Positions 23,863-32,379 of a stretch of DNA of 47,558 nt are shown here, one piece after another. A model generated the notes under the pieces. That model saw only the letters and a list, made by a program, of their open reading frames with translations. It did not search any database and had not been told where the DNA came from. Origin of the DNA: an uncultured Oscillospiraceae bacterium (lineage in GTDB: Bacteria; Bacillota; Clostridia; Oscillospirales; Oscillospiraceae); assembly GCA_944385705.1 (NCBI GenBank), contig CALWYF010000015.1, forward strand, positions 1-47,558, given 5' to 3'. How positions within the stretch are numbered: position 1 is the first letter of the stretch; every line of letters begins with the position of its first letter. Made by a program: the position numbers and the translations under genes.

Positions 23863-25074
23863 TTATTTCTCGCCCAGCAGATTCAGCACCACGTTCACCA
23901 TGGCGTCCATGTCGGCGGTGCTGATATGCTCATAGGGGCCGTGGAAGCCGTAGCCTCCGGTGCCCAGGTTAGGGCAGGGCAATCCCCGGAAGGAGAGCTG
24001 GGAGCCGTCGGTACCGCCCCGAATGGGCCGGATATCCGGCATGAGCCCCTGTTTTTTCAGGGCCCGCTCCGCCCGGAGGACGATGTCTTGCTTGTCCCTC
24101 AGCACCTCCGCCATGTTCCGGTACTGCTGGGTGATGCTCAGCTTCACGCTGCCTTCACCGTACTTCTCCTTCATCTGCTTTTCTATCCGCTCCATAAGCT
24201 CCTGCCTGGCCTGGAATTTTCCGGCATCATGGTCCCGGATGATATATTTAAGCTCCGCCTTTTCGCAGTTTCCCTTCATATCCGTCAGGTGGAAAAAGCC
24301 CTGGTATCCCCCAGTCTTTCCCGGTATCTCGTCGGGAGGGAGCAGAGAATTTATCTCCATAGCCACCAGGCAGGCGTTGACCATGATGTCCTTTGCGCTG
24401 CCCGGGTGGACGTTCACCCCCTGTATCTCCCACACTGCGGAGCAGGCATTGAAGGTTTCGTAACTCAGCTCCTCCACGGCGTCCCCGTCCAGAGTGTAGG
24501 CAAAGTCCGCCCCCAGGCGCTGGAGATCCAAAAGCTCCGCCCCGTGGCCTATCTCCTCGTCGGGGCAGAAGCAGACGGAGACGGCGCAGTGGGGGATGTT
24601 CTCCCTGATGAGCCTTTCGCAGGCGGTGAGTATCTCGGCGATACCCGCCTTGTCGTCGGCCCCCAGGAGGGTGCTGCCGTCGGTGACGATGATGTTCTGG
24701 CCGATGTGCTCCCGCAGGTCCGGGAATTTTTCCACGGTAATCTTCCGGCCATGGCCCAGCTCTATATCCCCGCCCTTATAGTTCTCCACTATCCGGGGCT
24801 TCACGTTCTTCCCGGAGAAGTCCGGAGCCGTGTCTATATGGGCGATGAGCCCTATTGTGGGGCTTGCCTCATAGCCGTGGCTGGCGGGAAGCTTTCCGTA
24901 AACATAGCAGTGTTCATCCCGATAAACGTCCTCCAGGCCCAGTGCCCTCATCTCCTTTTCCAGCAGCTTTGCCAGTTCATACTGGCAGTCGGTGCTGGGG
25001 GTGGAGGCGGAATTGTCCTCGTCGCTGGTGGTGTCTATCCTTACATAGTTTAAAAGTCTCTCGTATGCCTTCAT
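23863..25074 (-). CDS. pepT: Peptidase T (tripeptide aminopeptidase)
   Basis: 403 residues, full length for the M20B family. Zinc ligands and active-site acid occur in the expected order: LIAHIDTAPD (about 80), LLGADDKAGIAEIL, CFCPDEEIGHGAELL and LDGDAVEELSYETF. GTDGSQLSFRGLPCPNLGTGG near the C-terminus supplies the last His/Arg block. It removes N-terminal residues from tripeptides in the cytoplasm. It starts 12 bp after ylmH ends, so it belongs to the run that begins with the ribosome GTPase-nuclease fusion. Confidence 0.96.
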   Translation of the reverse strand: MKAYERLLNYVRIDTTSDEDNSASTPSTDCQYELAKLLEKEMRALGLEDVYRDEHCYVYGKLPASHGYEASPTIGLIAHIDTAPDFSGKNVKPRIVENYKGGDIELGHGRKITVEKFPDLREHIGQNIIVTDGSTLLGADDKAGIAEILTACERLIRENIPHCAVSVCFCPDEEIGHGAELLDLQRLGADFAYTLDGDAVEELSYETFNACSAVWEIQGVNVHPGSAKDIMVNACLVAMEINSLLPPDEIPGKTGGYQGFFHLTDMKGNCEKAELKYIIRDHDAGKFQARQELMERIEKQMKEKYGEGSVKLSITQQYRNMAEVLRDKQDIVLRAERALKKQGLMPDIRPIRGGTDGSQLSFRGLPCPNLGTGGYGFHGPYEHISTADMDAMVNVVLNLLGEK

Positions 25075-25086
25075 CCGTGTATTACC

Positions 25087-25830
25087 TCACTTGTAGATTT
25101 CCCCGTAGACGAAGAGCCGCCCTTTCCGGGAAGTGCCGCCGGTGCCGTTTATTTTTCCCTTGCCCCGGCCTTTCAGGGATATTATATCCCCTTCTTTCAC
25201 CATGCAGTCGGCTTTAAGGCACGGGCTGTAATTCAGGCTCAGGTTCCCGGCGGCAATCTGCTTTGCCGCCTCGGTGCGGGAGAGGCGAAAAAGCCCCGCC
25301 GCCACGGCGTCCAGCCGAAGGCTCATCACCGTAAAGTTCACATCCTCCGTCTCCACATGGCGCTGAGGTACCTCCCGGAGCTCTATCTGCCGGGCCTTCA
25401 CTGTGTAGCGCCCTGCCTTCTCTATGGACAATAGGTGACTAAGCACACTTTGCATGCAGAACACGTAGGCCCGGTCCTCCTCCACCTGGATGTCTCCCAG
25501 CCACTCCCGGCCTATGCCCATGCCCAGCAGGGCGCCCATATAGTCCCGGTGGCCGGGGCTGCCGAAATAAGCTCTCAGCTCCATGGCGCAGATATAGTCG
25601 GACAGCTCCAGCTCATCCTCCTCCATGTACTCCGGCAGGAAGAAGGCAGCCCGGCGCTCCCGGCCCTCCGTGCCGCCGCTGAAGACCAGCTTGCAGTCGG
25701 TGTATCCCAGGTGAGTCTGTATCTCGTACTGCTCCGCCGGGCTGAGAAAGCCGGTGGCGCAGACCTTTCCGCTGCGCTGGCAGCGCCGGGCCAGGTCTTC
25801 GGCCCGCTTTATAAGTTCACTGTTTTCCAT
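25087..25830 (-). CDS. ylmH: YlmH-family S4-domain RNA-binding protein
   Basis: 247 residues. The central block GHRDYMGALLGMGIGREWLGDI is diagnostic for YlmH. The C-terminal S4 domain (about 175-240) includes RLDAVAAGLFRLSRTEAAKQI and GDIISLKGRGKGKI. YlmH binds 50S subunits obstructed by peptidyl-tRNA and, from recent work in Bacillus, can act in ribosome-associated quality control in place of RqcP. In many Firmicutes it sits in the division (ylm) cluster; here it instead overlaps by 14 bp the end of a ribosomal GTPase-nuclease fusion gene. This linkage supports a rescue role. Confidence 0.93.
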   Translation of the reverse strand: MENSELIKRAEDLARRCQRSGKVCATGFLSPAEQYEIQTHLGYTDCKLVFSGGTEGRERRAAFFLPEYMEEDELELSDYICAMELRAYFGSPGHRDYMGALLGMGIGREWLGDIQVEEDRAYVFCMQSVLSHLLSIEKAGRYTVKARQIELREVPQRHVETEDVNFTVMSLRLDAVAAGLFRLSRTEAAKQIAAGNLSLNYSPCLKADCMVKEGDIISLKGRGKGKINGTGGTSRKGRLFVYGEIYK

Positions 25831-28420
25831 CTTTCAATCTCGTCTTGTGGGCGTCCTCGTTGGTTTTCTTCAGCACCTGCTCCATCTGGCCCAGCACCCA
25901 GTCCAGTTCGTTAATGAATTCCCCGGCGGAGCAGCGCAGCACCCCGGAACGCAGGGCCGACAGGCGTATAAGGTTGTCGCTGGTGACCACCCGCACGGAG
26001 TAGTTCTTCCCTATCTGGTCGGCTATCTTCTCGATGTAGGCGTCCCCCGTCTCCCCGTCTTTGGTGAAGGCCACATGGATATTGTGGTAATCACTGCGGG
26101 AGCCGGGATTTCCCGGAGTCCGAAAACCGTCGAACACCAGCACCAACTCTGATTTTGTAAAGCCTGCGTAGTTGGACAGCATGTCCATGAGCCGGGAGCG
26201 GGCCAGGTCCAGCCTGTCTTTGGCCAGGGCCTTCAGCTCCGCCGAGGCAAAAATCAGATTGTAGCCGTCAACTATCAGGTATTCCTTTTTATTGAGAGGG
26301 GCAGTGGATTGAGCCGGGGCCTCGTTGCGCTGGGCCGCCCTGTACTCTTTACGGCGTATGGGGCCGAACTCCCGCTCCATTATTGCCTCCAGCTCCCGCT
26401 CGTCTATACTGAGGCTCCTGTACCTGGGGGCGGGCAAAGGCTCCTCCCCTTTTTCCTTCTCCAGGCAGGAAGGCAGGTGCATGTAGTCCTTCACCTTGTC
26501 CCAGGGTATGTTCACCCCGGCCCCGTGGGAGCAAAACACCGAGTCGGCGGTATTGTCCAGGTCTCTCTCCGGCTCGTAGCCTATCTCATCTATCACCGGC
26601 TGGGGGTTCGGACAGGGCCGATAGCCGGCACTGCGCAGGCTCAGCCTGCCTCTCCCTCTGGTGTAGGCCGCCAGCTCTTCCGTATATCCGTTCATGGCCG
26701 ATACCGGAGCCATGCCCCGGAGCCGTGTCAGTTCTCCCGCCTCCTCCGGGGATTCAAATTCCCCGTTCATGGTGCGCAGGTCGCTGATGGCCCGGCCTAT
26801 CTGCTCCGGCGGGACCTCCAGTTCGAAGCTGTACCAGGGCTCCAGCAGCCGGCTCTCCGCCTGCATCAGGCCCTGGCGCACCGCCCGGTAAGTGGCCTGG
26901 CGGAAGTCCCCGCCCTCGGTGTGCTTGTCGTGGGCCTTACCGGCAGCAAGGCTTATTTTTATATCCGTTATGGGAGAGCCGGTGAGCACTCCCAGGTGCT
27001 GCTTTTCCAGCAGGTGGCTGAGGATTAGCCTCTGCCAGTTCCTGTCCAGCTGGTCCTCGCTGCATATGCTCTCCACCTGGATGCCGCTGCCAAGAGGCAA
27101 AGGCTCCATTATCAGGTGTACCTCCGCATAATGGCGCAGAGGCTCAAAGTGCCCCACGCCTTCCACGGTGTCGGCTATCGTCTCCTTGTACATTATCCTG
27201 CCCGTGTCCAGGGTAATGTCAATGTCAAAACGCTCCTTCACCAGGCTTTTCAGGACTTCCGTCTGTACCTTGCCCATGAGCTGAAGACTTATCTCACTCA
27301 GGCCCTGGTTCCAGGCTATGTGGAGCTGGGGGTCTTCCTGGCCCAGCTGCCGGAGCTTGGGCAGCAGCAGGGCGGGGTCCATGCCCTTGGGCGGTATGAC
27401 ACGGTAGCTCAGTACCGGCTCCAGCAGCGCCGGGGCAGCGTCCTCCTCCGCCCCCAGGCCCTGGCCGCTGCGGCAGGCGCTGAGGCCCAGAACGGCGCAG
27501 ACCTGCCCGGCGGAGACCTCTTCCGCCGCCTCGTATTTTATGCCGGAGTAAAGGCGTATCTGGCTCACCTTTTCCTCCAGCTCATTGCCTTTTTCATCCT
27601 TGTATTTTATGGGGCTGCGCACTTTAAGGCTGCCCCCGGTTATCTTCATGTAAGTCAGACGCTTTCCCTGAGAGTCGCTGCCTATTTTGTAGACTCTGGC
27701 GGCAAAGTCCTCCCCGTATTCTCTTTCCGGAGCATAGCTGTCCAGAGCCTTCAGCAGCTCCTCCACTCCCTGGGTCTTCAGGCCGGAGCCGAAAAGCACG
27801 GGGAAAAGCTGCCTGCATCGGATGAGCTCTCTTACAGTCTCATCTCTCACTGAGCCGGTCTCCAGGTACTCCTCCATGGCGCCCTCACCGCAGAGGGCAA
27901 TGTGCTCCATGAGCTGCTCCCGCTCCTGGCCGAAGTCCACGCAGTTTCCCGACAGGCGGTTCTGAAGCAGTTTCATTATCTCCTCCCGCCCCGTGTTGGG
28001 CAGGTCCATCTTTGTCACAAATATAAAGCAGGGCAGCCTGTAGTTCTCCCCCAGGCGCCACAAAGTCTCTGTGTGGCTCTGCACCGGCTCAGAGGCGCTG
28101 AGCACCATCAGCCCAAGGTCCAGCACCTGCATGCTCCGCTCCGCCTCGGCGGCAAAATCCGCATGGCCCGGCGTGTCCATCAGGGTCACCATGCTGTGCT
28201 CCAGCTCCATCCGGGCCTGCTTTGAAAAAATGGTTATGCCCCGCTCCCGCTCCAGACTGTGAGTGTCCAGAAAACAGTCCCGGTGATCCACCCGGCCCAG
28301 TTTCTTTATCTCCCCCGAGAGGTAGAGCATGGCCTCGCTGAGTGTGGTCTTCCCTGCGTCCACGTGGGCAAGCAGACCGGCACATATGTTTTTCTTCTCA
28401 GCTCTCAAGCCCTCCGCCAT
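25817..28420 (-). CDS. Tet-type ribosomal GTPase fused to a Rae1/YacP NYN nuclease domain
   Basis: 867 residues, about 220 longer than TetM. Residues 1-650 are a ribosomal-protection/EF-G-like GTPase: AHVDAGKT (18-25), RGITIF (G2), DTPGH (82-86), TKMD (136-139), then EF-G domains II-V including GRIMYKETIADTVEGVGHFE. Residues about 709-867 are an NYN/PIN nuclease domain of the Rae1 (YacP) type with the acidic residues Asp718 in LIVDGYN, Asp764 in VFDG, Asp793 and Asp815 in TSDN. Rae1 cuts mRNA in the ribosomal A site, where Tet-type GTPases also bind. It heads a five-gene minus-strand run and overlaps ylmH. Tetracycline resistance cannot be concluded. The Shine-Dalgarno AGGGGAGG is strong. Confidence 0.88.
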   Translation of the reverse strand: MAEGLRAEKKNICAGLLAHVDAGKTTLSEAMLYLSGEIKKLGRVDHRDCFLDTHSLERERGITIFSKQARMELEHSMVTLMDTPGHADFAAEAERSMQVLDLGLMVLSASEPVQSHTETLWRLGENYRLPCFIFVTKMDLPNTGREEIMKLLQNRLSGNCVDFGQEREQLMEHIALCGEGAMEEYLETGSVRDETVRELIRCRQLFPVLFGSGLKTQGVEELLKALDSYAPEREYGEDFAARVYKIGSDSQGKRLTYMKITGGSLKVRSPIKYKDEKGNELEEKVSQIRLYSGIKYEAAEEVSAGQVCAVLGLSACRSGQGLGAEEDAAPALLEPVLSYRVIPPKGMDPALLLPKLRQLGQEDPQLHIAWNQGLSEISLQLMGKVQTEVLKSLVKERFDIDITLDTGRIMYKETIADTVEGVGHFEPLRHYAEVHLIMEPLPLGSGIQVESICSEDQLDRNWQRLILSHLLEKQHLGVLTGSPITDIKISLAAGKAHDKHTEGGDFRQATYRAVRQGLMQAESRLLEPWYSFELEVPPEQIGRAISDLRTMNGEFESPEEAGELTRLRGMAPVSAMNGYTEELAAYTRGRGRLSLRSAGYRPCPNPQPVIDEIGYEPERDLDNTADSVFCSHGAGVNIPWDKVKDYMHLPSCLEKEKGEEPLPAPRYRSLSIDERELEAIMEREFGPIRRKEYRAAQRNEAPAQSTAPLNKKEYLIVDGYNLIFASAELKALAKDRLDLARSRLMDMLSNYAGFTKSELVLVFDGFRTPGNPGSRSDYHNIHVAFTKDGETGDAYIEKIADQIGKNYSVRVVTSDNLIRLSALRSGVLRCSAGEFINELDWVLGQMEQVLKKTNEDAHKTRLKDGKQ

Positions 28421-28458
28421 GTTTTTCCATACCTCCCCTGGAAAGCCTTAACTTTGTT

Positions 28459-28487
28459 ATTATATCACAGGCTTTGCCATTAGTCGA
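28459..28487 (-). promoter_or_regulatory. Promoter of the GTPase-nuclease operon
   Basis: On the minus strand TCGACT (28482-28487), 17 bp, and a perfect TATAAT (28459-28464) lie about 40 bp before the start of the fusion gene. Confidence 0.6.
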
Positions 28488-28595
28488 TATGAGATTTCCC
28501 TGTTCCCCAGGGCTTCCGTTTTTACCTGCTCCGCCTCTGCCTCTTTCTCCTCCAGGTACCCGGCAGAATGTTGAATTGTAAATTTTTGCCATTTA

Positions 28596-28632
28596 TTACA
28601 TATATTGTTATATTGATTTACATAACATGTAA
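28596..28632 (+). promoter_or_regulatory. TTACAT direct and inverted repeats, possible regulator site
   Basis: TTACAT occurs at 28596 and 28618, 22 bp apart (about two helical turns), and the second forms a perfect 6-3-6 inverted repeat TTACATAACATGTAA (28618-28632). It lies about 65 bp upstream of the response-regulator -10 element, a position suited to autoregulation by an OmpR-type protein. Confidence 0.4.
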
Positions 28633-28691
28633 TCTTTGTGCAAAAAGTTTTGAATTTTTTGAAACTTTGACTACCATAATTGTAAAAGGCA

Positions 28692-28700
28692 TGTTATAAT
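28692..28700 (+). promoter_or_regulatory. Extended -10 promoter of the two-component genes
   Basis: TGT followed by a perfect TATAAT (28695-28700) is an extended -10 element. The TTGACT upstream (28667-28672) is 22 bp away, too far for a standard -35, so activation by a bound regulator is plausible. Confidence 0.5.
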
Positions 28701-28757
28701 TACTTGTCATATTGCAACCTTTATAAATGCACTTCTCAGAAAGGGAGTTTTACAGAT

Positions 28758-29447
28758 ATGAAGAAGATACTGGTTCTGGAAGACGAGGCCAATATCCGCA
28801 GTTTCGTTGTTATAAATTTGCGCCGCAGCGGCTTTGAGCCCATTGAGGCGGAGACCGGGGAGATGGCTCTGGAAAAGCTCCGGGTCAATCCCGACATCTG
28901 CCTTGCCCTGCTGGACGTTATGCTTCCCGATATAGACGGCTTTGAGGTCTGCCGCCGCATCAGGGCCACCGGCTCTAAAATGGGCATCATCATGCTCACC
29001 GCCAAAAGCCAGGAGATAGACAAGGTCACCGGCCTTATGACCGGGGCGGACGACTATGTTACCAAGCCCTTCTCTCCCGCCGAGCTCACCGCCCGGGTGG
29101 ACGCTCTCATCCGCCGTCTGGGCATAGACGAGGACGAGCGCTCCTCCACGGAGCTTGTCAGCGGTCCGTTTGTACTCAACACAAGAAACCGTACTCTGGA
29201 AAAAGACGGCCAGCGGCTGAAGCTGACTCAGATAGAATATCTTCTGATGAAGCTCTTCATGGAAAACCCCGGCAAGGCAATGAGCCGGGAGGATATACTC
29301 ACCGCCGTGTGGGGCAACGACTTCAAGGGCGAGCTGAAGACAGTGGACGTGAATATCCGCCGTCTGCGCATAAAGATAGAGTCAGACCCCACGGAGCCGG
29401 AATATCTCACCACCGTATGGGGCTATGGCTACAAATGGGGTTACTGA
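28758..29447 (+). CDS. OmpR-family response regulator
   Basis: 229 residues from the ATG at 28758, which has AAAGGGAG upstream. Receiver domain: acidic pair LEDEAN, phospho-acceptor Asp in LALLDVMLPDIDGFE (about residue 54), Thr in MLTAKSQ and Lys in DYVTKPFSP. The C-terminal winged helix spans about 130-229 (RLKLTQIEYLLMKLFMENPG, VDVNIRRLRIKIE, TVWGYGYKW). It is paired with a histidine kinase starting 21 bp downstream. Target genes are unknown; the repeats in its own upstream region are candidates. Confidence 0.93.
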   Translation: MKKILVLEDEANIRSFVVINLRRSGFEPIEAETGEMALEKLRVNPDICLALLDVMLPDIDGFEVCRRIRATGSKMGIIMLTAKSQEIDKVTGLMTGADDYVTKPFSPAELTARVDALIRRLGIDEDERSSTELVSGPFVLNTRNRTLEKDGQRLKLTQIEYLLMKLFMENPGKAMSREDILTAVWGNDFKGELKTVDVNIRRLRIKIESDPTEPEYLTTVWGYGYKWGY

Positions 29448-29468
29448 TAGAATAGGAAGTAGAAGTTA

Positions 29469-30461
29469 ATGTGGAGCAGTCTTAAAAACCAGCTCTTGCT
29501 CTCCAGCATTGCCGTGCTGGCCCTGCTGCTTTTGAGCATATGGTGCGTCACCCGCAGTTTTATGAATCTGTCGGTAACGCTGCTGGTGCTGATTTGTATA
29601 TATATCGTTGGGCTGAACCTGTGGTTCTGGCGCTACGTCACCGGCCCCATAGGGGAGCTCACCAGATTTTCAAAGCACATAGCCGAAGGCAGCTACGGAG
29701 TGAAGCTGGATGTATACAGTGATGATGAGATAGGCCAGCTGACCCAGGAGATAAACAACATGTCGGAAAAGGTGGCCATTGCGGAGAAGTCCCGCACCGA
29801 CTTCATTTCCCAGGTCTCCCACGAGCTGCGCACTCCCCTTACCGCAATTATGGGCTGGAGCGAGACCATAGCCTTTGACCCGGCGGTCCAGGGAGATTCT
29901 CTCCGGGGCATCAACATCATATCCAAGGAGGCCGAGCGCCTCACCGGCATGGTGACGGAGCTGCTGGAGTTCACCCGGATACAGGACGGGCGCTTCAATC
30001 TGCGCATAGAGCTTATAGACATTGCCGCCGAGCTGGAGGATGCCCTCTTCACCTACGGCGAGCTTATGAAGCAGGCGGGCATGGAGGTCAATTACTCCGG
30101 CCCCCCCTCGGAGATCCCCCTCATCCCGGGAGACCCGGAGCGCCTCAAGCAGGTCTTCTGCAACCTGCTGGATAACGCCGCCAAGCACGGCGGCGACGGG
30201 GGGCGCATCGATGTGCGCCTTCGGGAAGAAGGCGACCACGTGCGCATCAGCTTCAGGGATTACGGTCACGGCATCCCTGAGGCGGAGCTGCCCCATGTGA
30301 AGGAGAAATTCTACAAGGGCAGTTCCAAGAATCGGGGCACCGGCATCGGGCTTTCCGTGTGCGACGAGATTGTCAGCCGCCACGGCGGCGAGCTCACCGT
30401 GGCCAATGCCGTGGACGGCGGCTGCGTTGTCACCGTCACTCTGCCTCTCACCTCTAACTAA
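29469..30461 (+). CDS. Sensor histidine kinase with minimal extracellular loop
   Basis: 330 residues. Two membrane segments (about 9-27 and 33-54) are separated by only a handful of residues, so there is no extracellular sensor domain; the arrangement is that of an intramembrane-sensing kinase. A HAMP domain follows (GPIGELTRFSKHIAEG), then the dimerisation domain with the phospho-His in VSHELRTPLTAIMGW (about 117) and the ATPase with CNLLDNAAKHG (N box), FRDYGHGIPE (G1) and GTGIGLSVCDEIV (G2). It partners the upstream response regulator. The signal may be membrane stress or a partner membrane protein, by analogy. Confidence 0.92.
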   Translation: MWSSLKNQLLLSSIAVLALLLLSIWCVTRSFMNLSVTLLVLICIYIVGLNLWFWRYVTGPIGELTRFSKHIAEGSYGVKLDVYSDDEIGQLTQEINNMSEKVAIAEKSRTDFISQVSHELRTPLTAIMGWSETIAFDPAVQGDSLRGINIISKEAERLTGMVTELLEFTRIQDGRFNLRIELIDIAAELEDALFTYGELMKQAGMEVNYSGPPSEIPLIPGDPERLKQVFCNLLDNAAKHGGDGGRIDVRLREEGDHVRISFRDYGHGIPEAELPHVKEKFYKGSSKNRGTGIGLSVCDEIVSRHGGELTVANAVDGGCVVTVTLPLTSN

Positions 30462-30470
30462 GGAGAAACT

Positions 30471-31424
30471 ATGACAAAGAAAAATCAAAGCTGCGGCTTT
30501 CGCACCTCTATCGGCGGCCAGGCCCTGATAGAGGGCATTCTGATGCGGGGGCCCAAGAAGCAGGCCATCGTCTGCCGCACTAAGGACGGGCTTGTGGAAA
30601 AAGTCGAAGATATAAAGCTGGACAAGGAAAAGCATCCTATACTGGGCTGGCCCTTTGTGCGGGGCTGTGCCATTTTCCTGGACTCCATGTATAAAGGCAT
30701 GCAGGCCCTCACCTATTCAGCCAGCCTCATCCCCGAGGATGAGCAGGAAGAGCCGGATAAATTGGACAAGTGGATAAGCGACCACTTCCCCGCCGAGAAG
30801 GCCCAGAAACTGATAATCGGCGTGGCCGTGGTTCTGGGCATAGCCCTTTCCCTGCTGCTGTTCATTTTCCTGCCCACCCTTATCGTGGGCTTCATCAAGC
30901 CTTTGACCTCAAGCTATGTGATACGCAACCTCTCCGAGGGCGTGCTGAAAGTGGTCATCCTTCTTATATATATGAAACTCTGTACCCGGGTCAGCGATGT
31001 TCAGCGTCTGTTCTCCTACCACGGTGCCGAGCACAAGACCATCTTCTGCTACGAGCACGGCCGGGAGCTGACGGTGGAAAACGTGCGCACCGAGAGCCGC
31101 TTCCACCCCCGCTGCGGCACCAGCTTTCTGCTGGTGGTCATCGTGGTGAGCATCCTGGTAAACTCCGTTGTCCTTCTGGACAACAGCTTTGCCCGCATGG
31201 GCTGCCACCTGCTTTTGCTGCCGGTGGTGGTGGGCATCAGCTATGAGATAAACCGCTGGTGCGGCCGCCACGACAATATACTCTCCGCCGCATTGTCTGC
31301 GCCGGGGAAATGGCTCCAGCGTATTACTACCAACGAGCCGGACGACGGTATGATAGAATGTGCCATAAGGTCTCTGGAACTTGTCATCCCGGAGGAAAAA
31401 GGTCTGGACGAATGGGGAAAATGA
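30471..31424 (+). CDS. DUF1385 membrane protein
   Basis: 317 residues. The N-terminal block SIGGQALIEGILMRGPKK and the central FSYHGAEHKTIFCYEHG are signatures of DUF1385 (PF07136). Hydrophobic helices occur around 120-155, 160-185 and 220-260. Its function is unknown. In Firmicutes it is classically found with rpmE, prmC and prfA; here prmC follows immediately (11 bp) but rpmE and prfA are not in this part, so the ancestral cluster is only partly kept. It follows the histidine kinase by 9 bp and is probably cotranscribed with it. Confidence 0.92.
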   Translation: MTKKNQSCGFRTSIGGQALIEGILMRGPKKQAIVCRTKDGLVEKVEDIKLDKEKHPILGWPFVRGCAIFLDSMYKGMQALTYSASLIPEDEQEEPDKLDKWISDHFPAEKAQKLIIGVAVVLGIALSLLLFIFLPTLIVGFIKPLTSSYVIRNLSEGVLKVVILLIYMKLCTRVSDVQRLFSYHGAEHKTIFCYEHGRELTVENVRTESRFHPRCGTSFLLVVIVVSILVNSVVLLDNSFARMGCHLLLLPVVVGISYEINRWCGRHDNILSAALSAPGKWLQRITTNEPDDGMIECAIRSLELVIPEEKGLDEWGK

Positions 31425-31435
31425 GGTAGAGAATA

Positions 31436-32290
31436 TTGAAGACATACAACGACATCTATCTGTCCACCAGAAATCTGCTGCGGCAAAGCGGCATTGAGGC
31501 CTGCGACCTGGAGGCCAGGATACTGGTGGCCGGGGCTGCGGGGAAAAGTGTGGAGCATCTGCTGCGGGACCTGAAGCTCTATACCACCAGCGAGGTGGAA
31601 AACCGGGCCCTGGACTATACCGCCCGGCGGCTGAAAGGTGAGCCCGTGGCCTACATAACCGGCTCCTGGCAGTTTTACGGTGTGGACCTGGTTGTCACTC
31701 CCGACGTGCTCATCCCCCGGATGGACACGGAGGTGCTCATCGATGCCGCAAAGGAGATACTTACCGGCAACAAAATGGATGCAAGGGTGCTGGACCTGTG
31801 CTGCGGAAGCGGCTGCATCACCTGCGCCATTGCCCATGAGCTGCCCGCCACCCGGCTGGTAGCCGTGGACCTCAGCGCCAGCGCTCTGGAGGTCTGCCGC
31901 CGAAACGTCACCGACCACAAGCTGAACTCCCGGGTGCTGTGCATCCAGGCCGACGCCACTTCCTCCCCCCCTCTGGGCATAGGCAGTTTCGACCTGATAG
32001 TATCCAATCCCCCCTACATAGCCAGCGGCGAGATACAGAGTCTGGACCGCTCCGTTCGGGACTATGAGCCCATCTGGGCCCTGGACGGCGGGGAGGACGG
32101 CCTGCGCTTTTACAAGGCCATTATAAAATACTGGAAGTCCATCCTCCGTCCCGGCGGATATCTGGTCTTTGAAGTTGGCGAAGGTCAGGCAAAAGATGTC
32201 TGCGACATGCTCATGGCCGCAGGCTTCAGCCGCACCGCCACCAAGAAGGACACCCAGGGCATACAGAGGGCAGTCATCGGCAAGATGTGA
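31436..32290 (+). CDS. prmC: Release factor glutamine N5-methyltransferase
   Basis: 284 residues starting at a TTG with GAGG upstream. The SAM motif is VLDLCCGSGCITCAIAHE (about 120) and the catalytic NPPY motif appears as DLIVSNPPYIAS. The N-terminal helical domain precedes VAYITGSWQFYG and IPRMDTEVLID. PrmC methylates the GGQ glutamine of RF1 and RF2 and so improves peptide release. The substrate gene prfA, usually next to it, is not adjacent. recA follows after a 90-bp gap. Confidence 0.95.
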   Translation: MKTYNDIYLSTRNLLRQSGIEACDLEARILVAGAAGKSVEHLLRDLKLYTTSEVENRALDYTARRLKGEPVAYITGSWQFYGVDLVVTPDVLIPRMDTEVLIDAAKEILTGNKMDARVLDLCCGSGCITCAIAHELPATRLVAVDLSASALEVCRRNVTDHKLNSRVLCIQADATSSPPLGIGSFDLIVSNPPYIASGEIQSLDRSVRDYEPIWALDGGEDGLRFYKAIIKYWKSILRPGGYLVFEVGEGQAKDVCDMLMAAGFSRTATKKDTQGIQRAVIGKM

Positions 32291-32379
32291 GGCCCGCCGA
32301 TACCTAGTCATAAAATCATTTTAAGCACACAGATTTTTGTAATCTTCCACAATCCAATTAAAATAGTGAGGGAAAGCAT

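Larger units (their letters stand above)
28421..28757. other. Divergent regulatory region, 337 bp
   Basis: This gap separates the fusion gene from the response regulator. It holds the minus-strand promoter near 28459, a GC-rich middle (28491-28565) with no gene recognised, and an AT-rich part from 28570 with the TTACAT repeats and the response-regulator promoter. I see no RNA gene or coding sequence. Confidence 0.6.

Noticed and set aside
25817-28420. Tetracycline resistance gene
   Set aside because: The GTPase part resembles Tet ribosomal protection proteins, but it carries a fused nuclease domain, a TKMD G4 motif, and lies in a chromosomal operon with ylmH and pepT and no mobile-element context. 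Resistance would need a test.
32291-32379. LexA/SOS box upstream of recA
   Set aside because: No GAAC-N4-GTTC or close variant is present in the gap.
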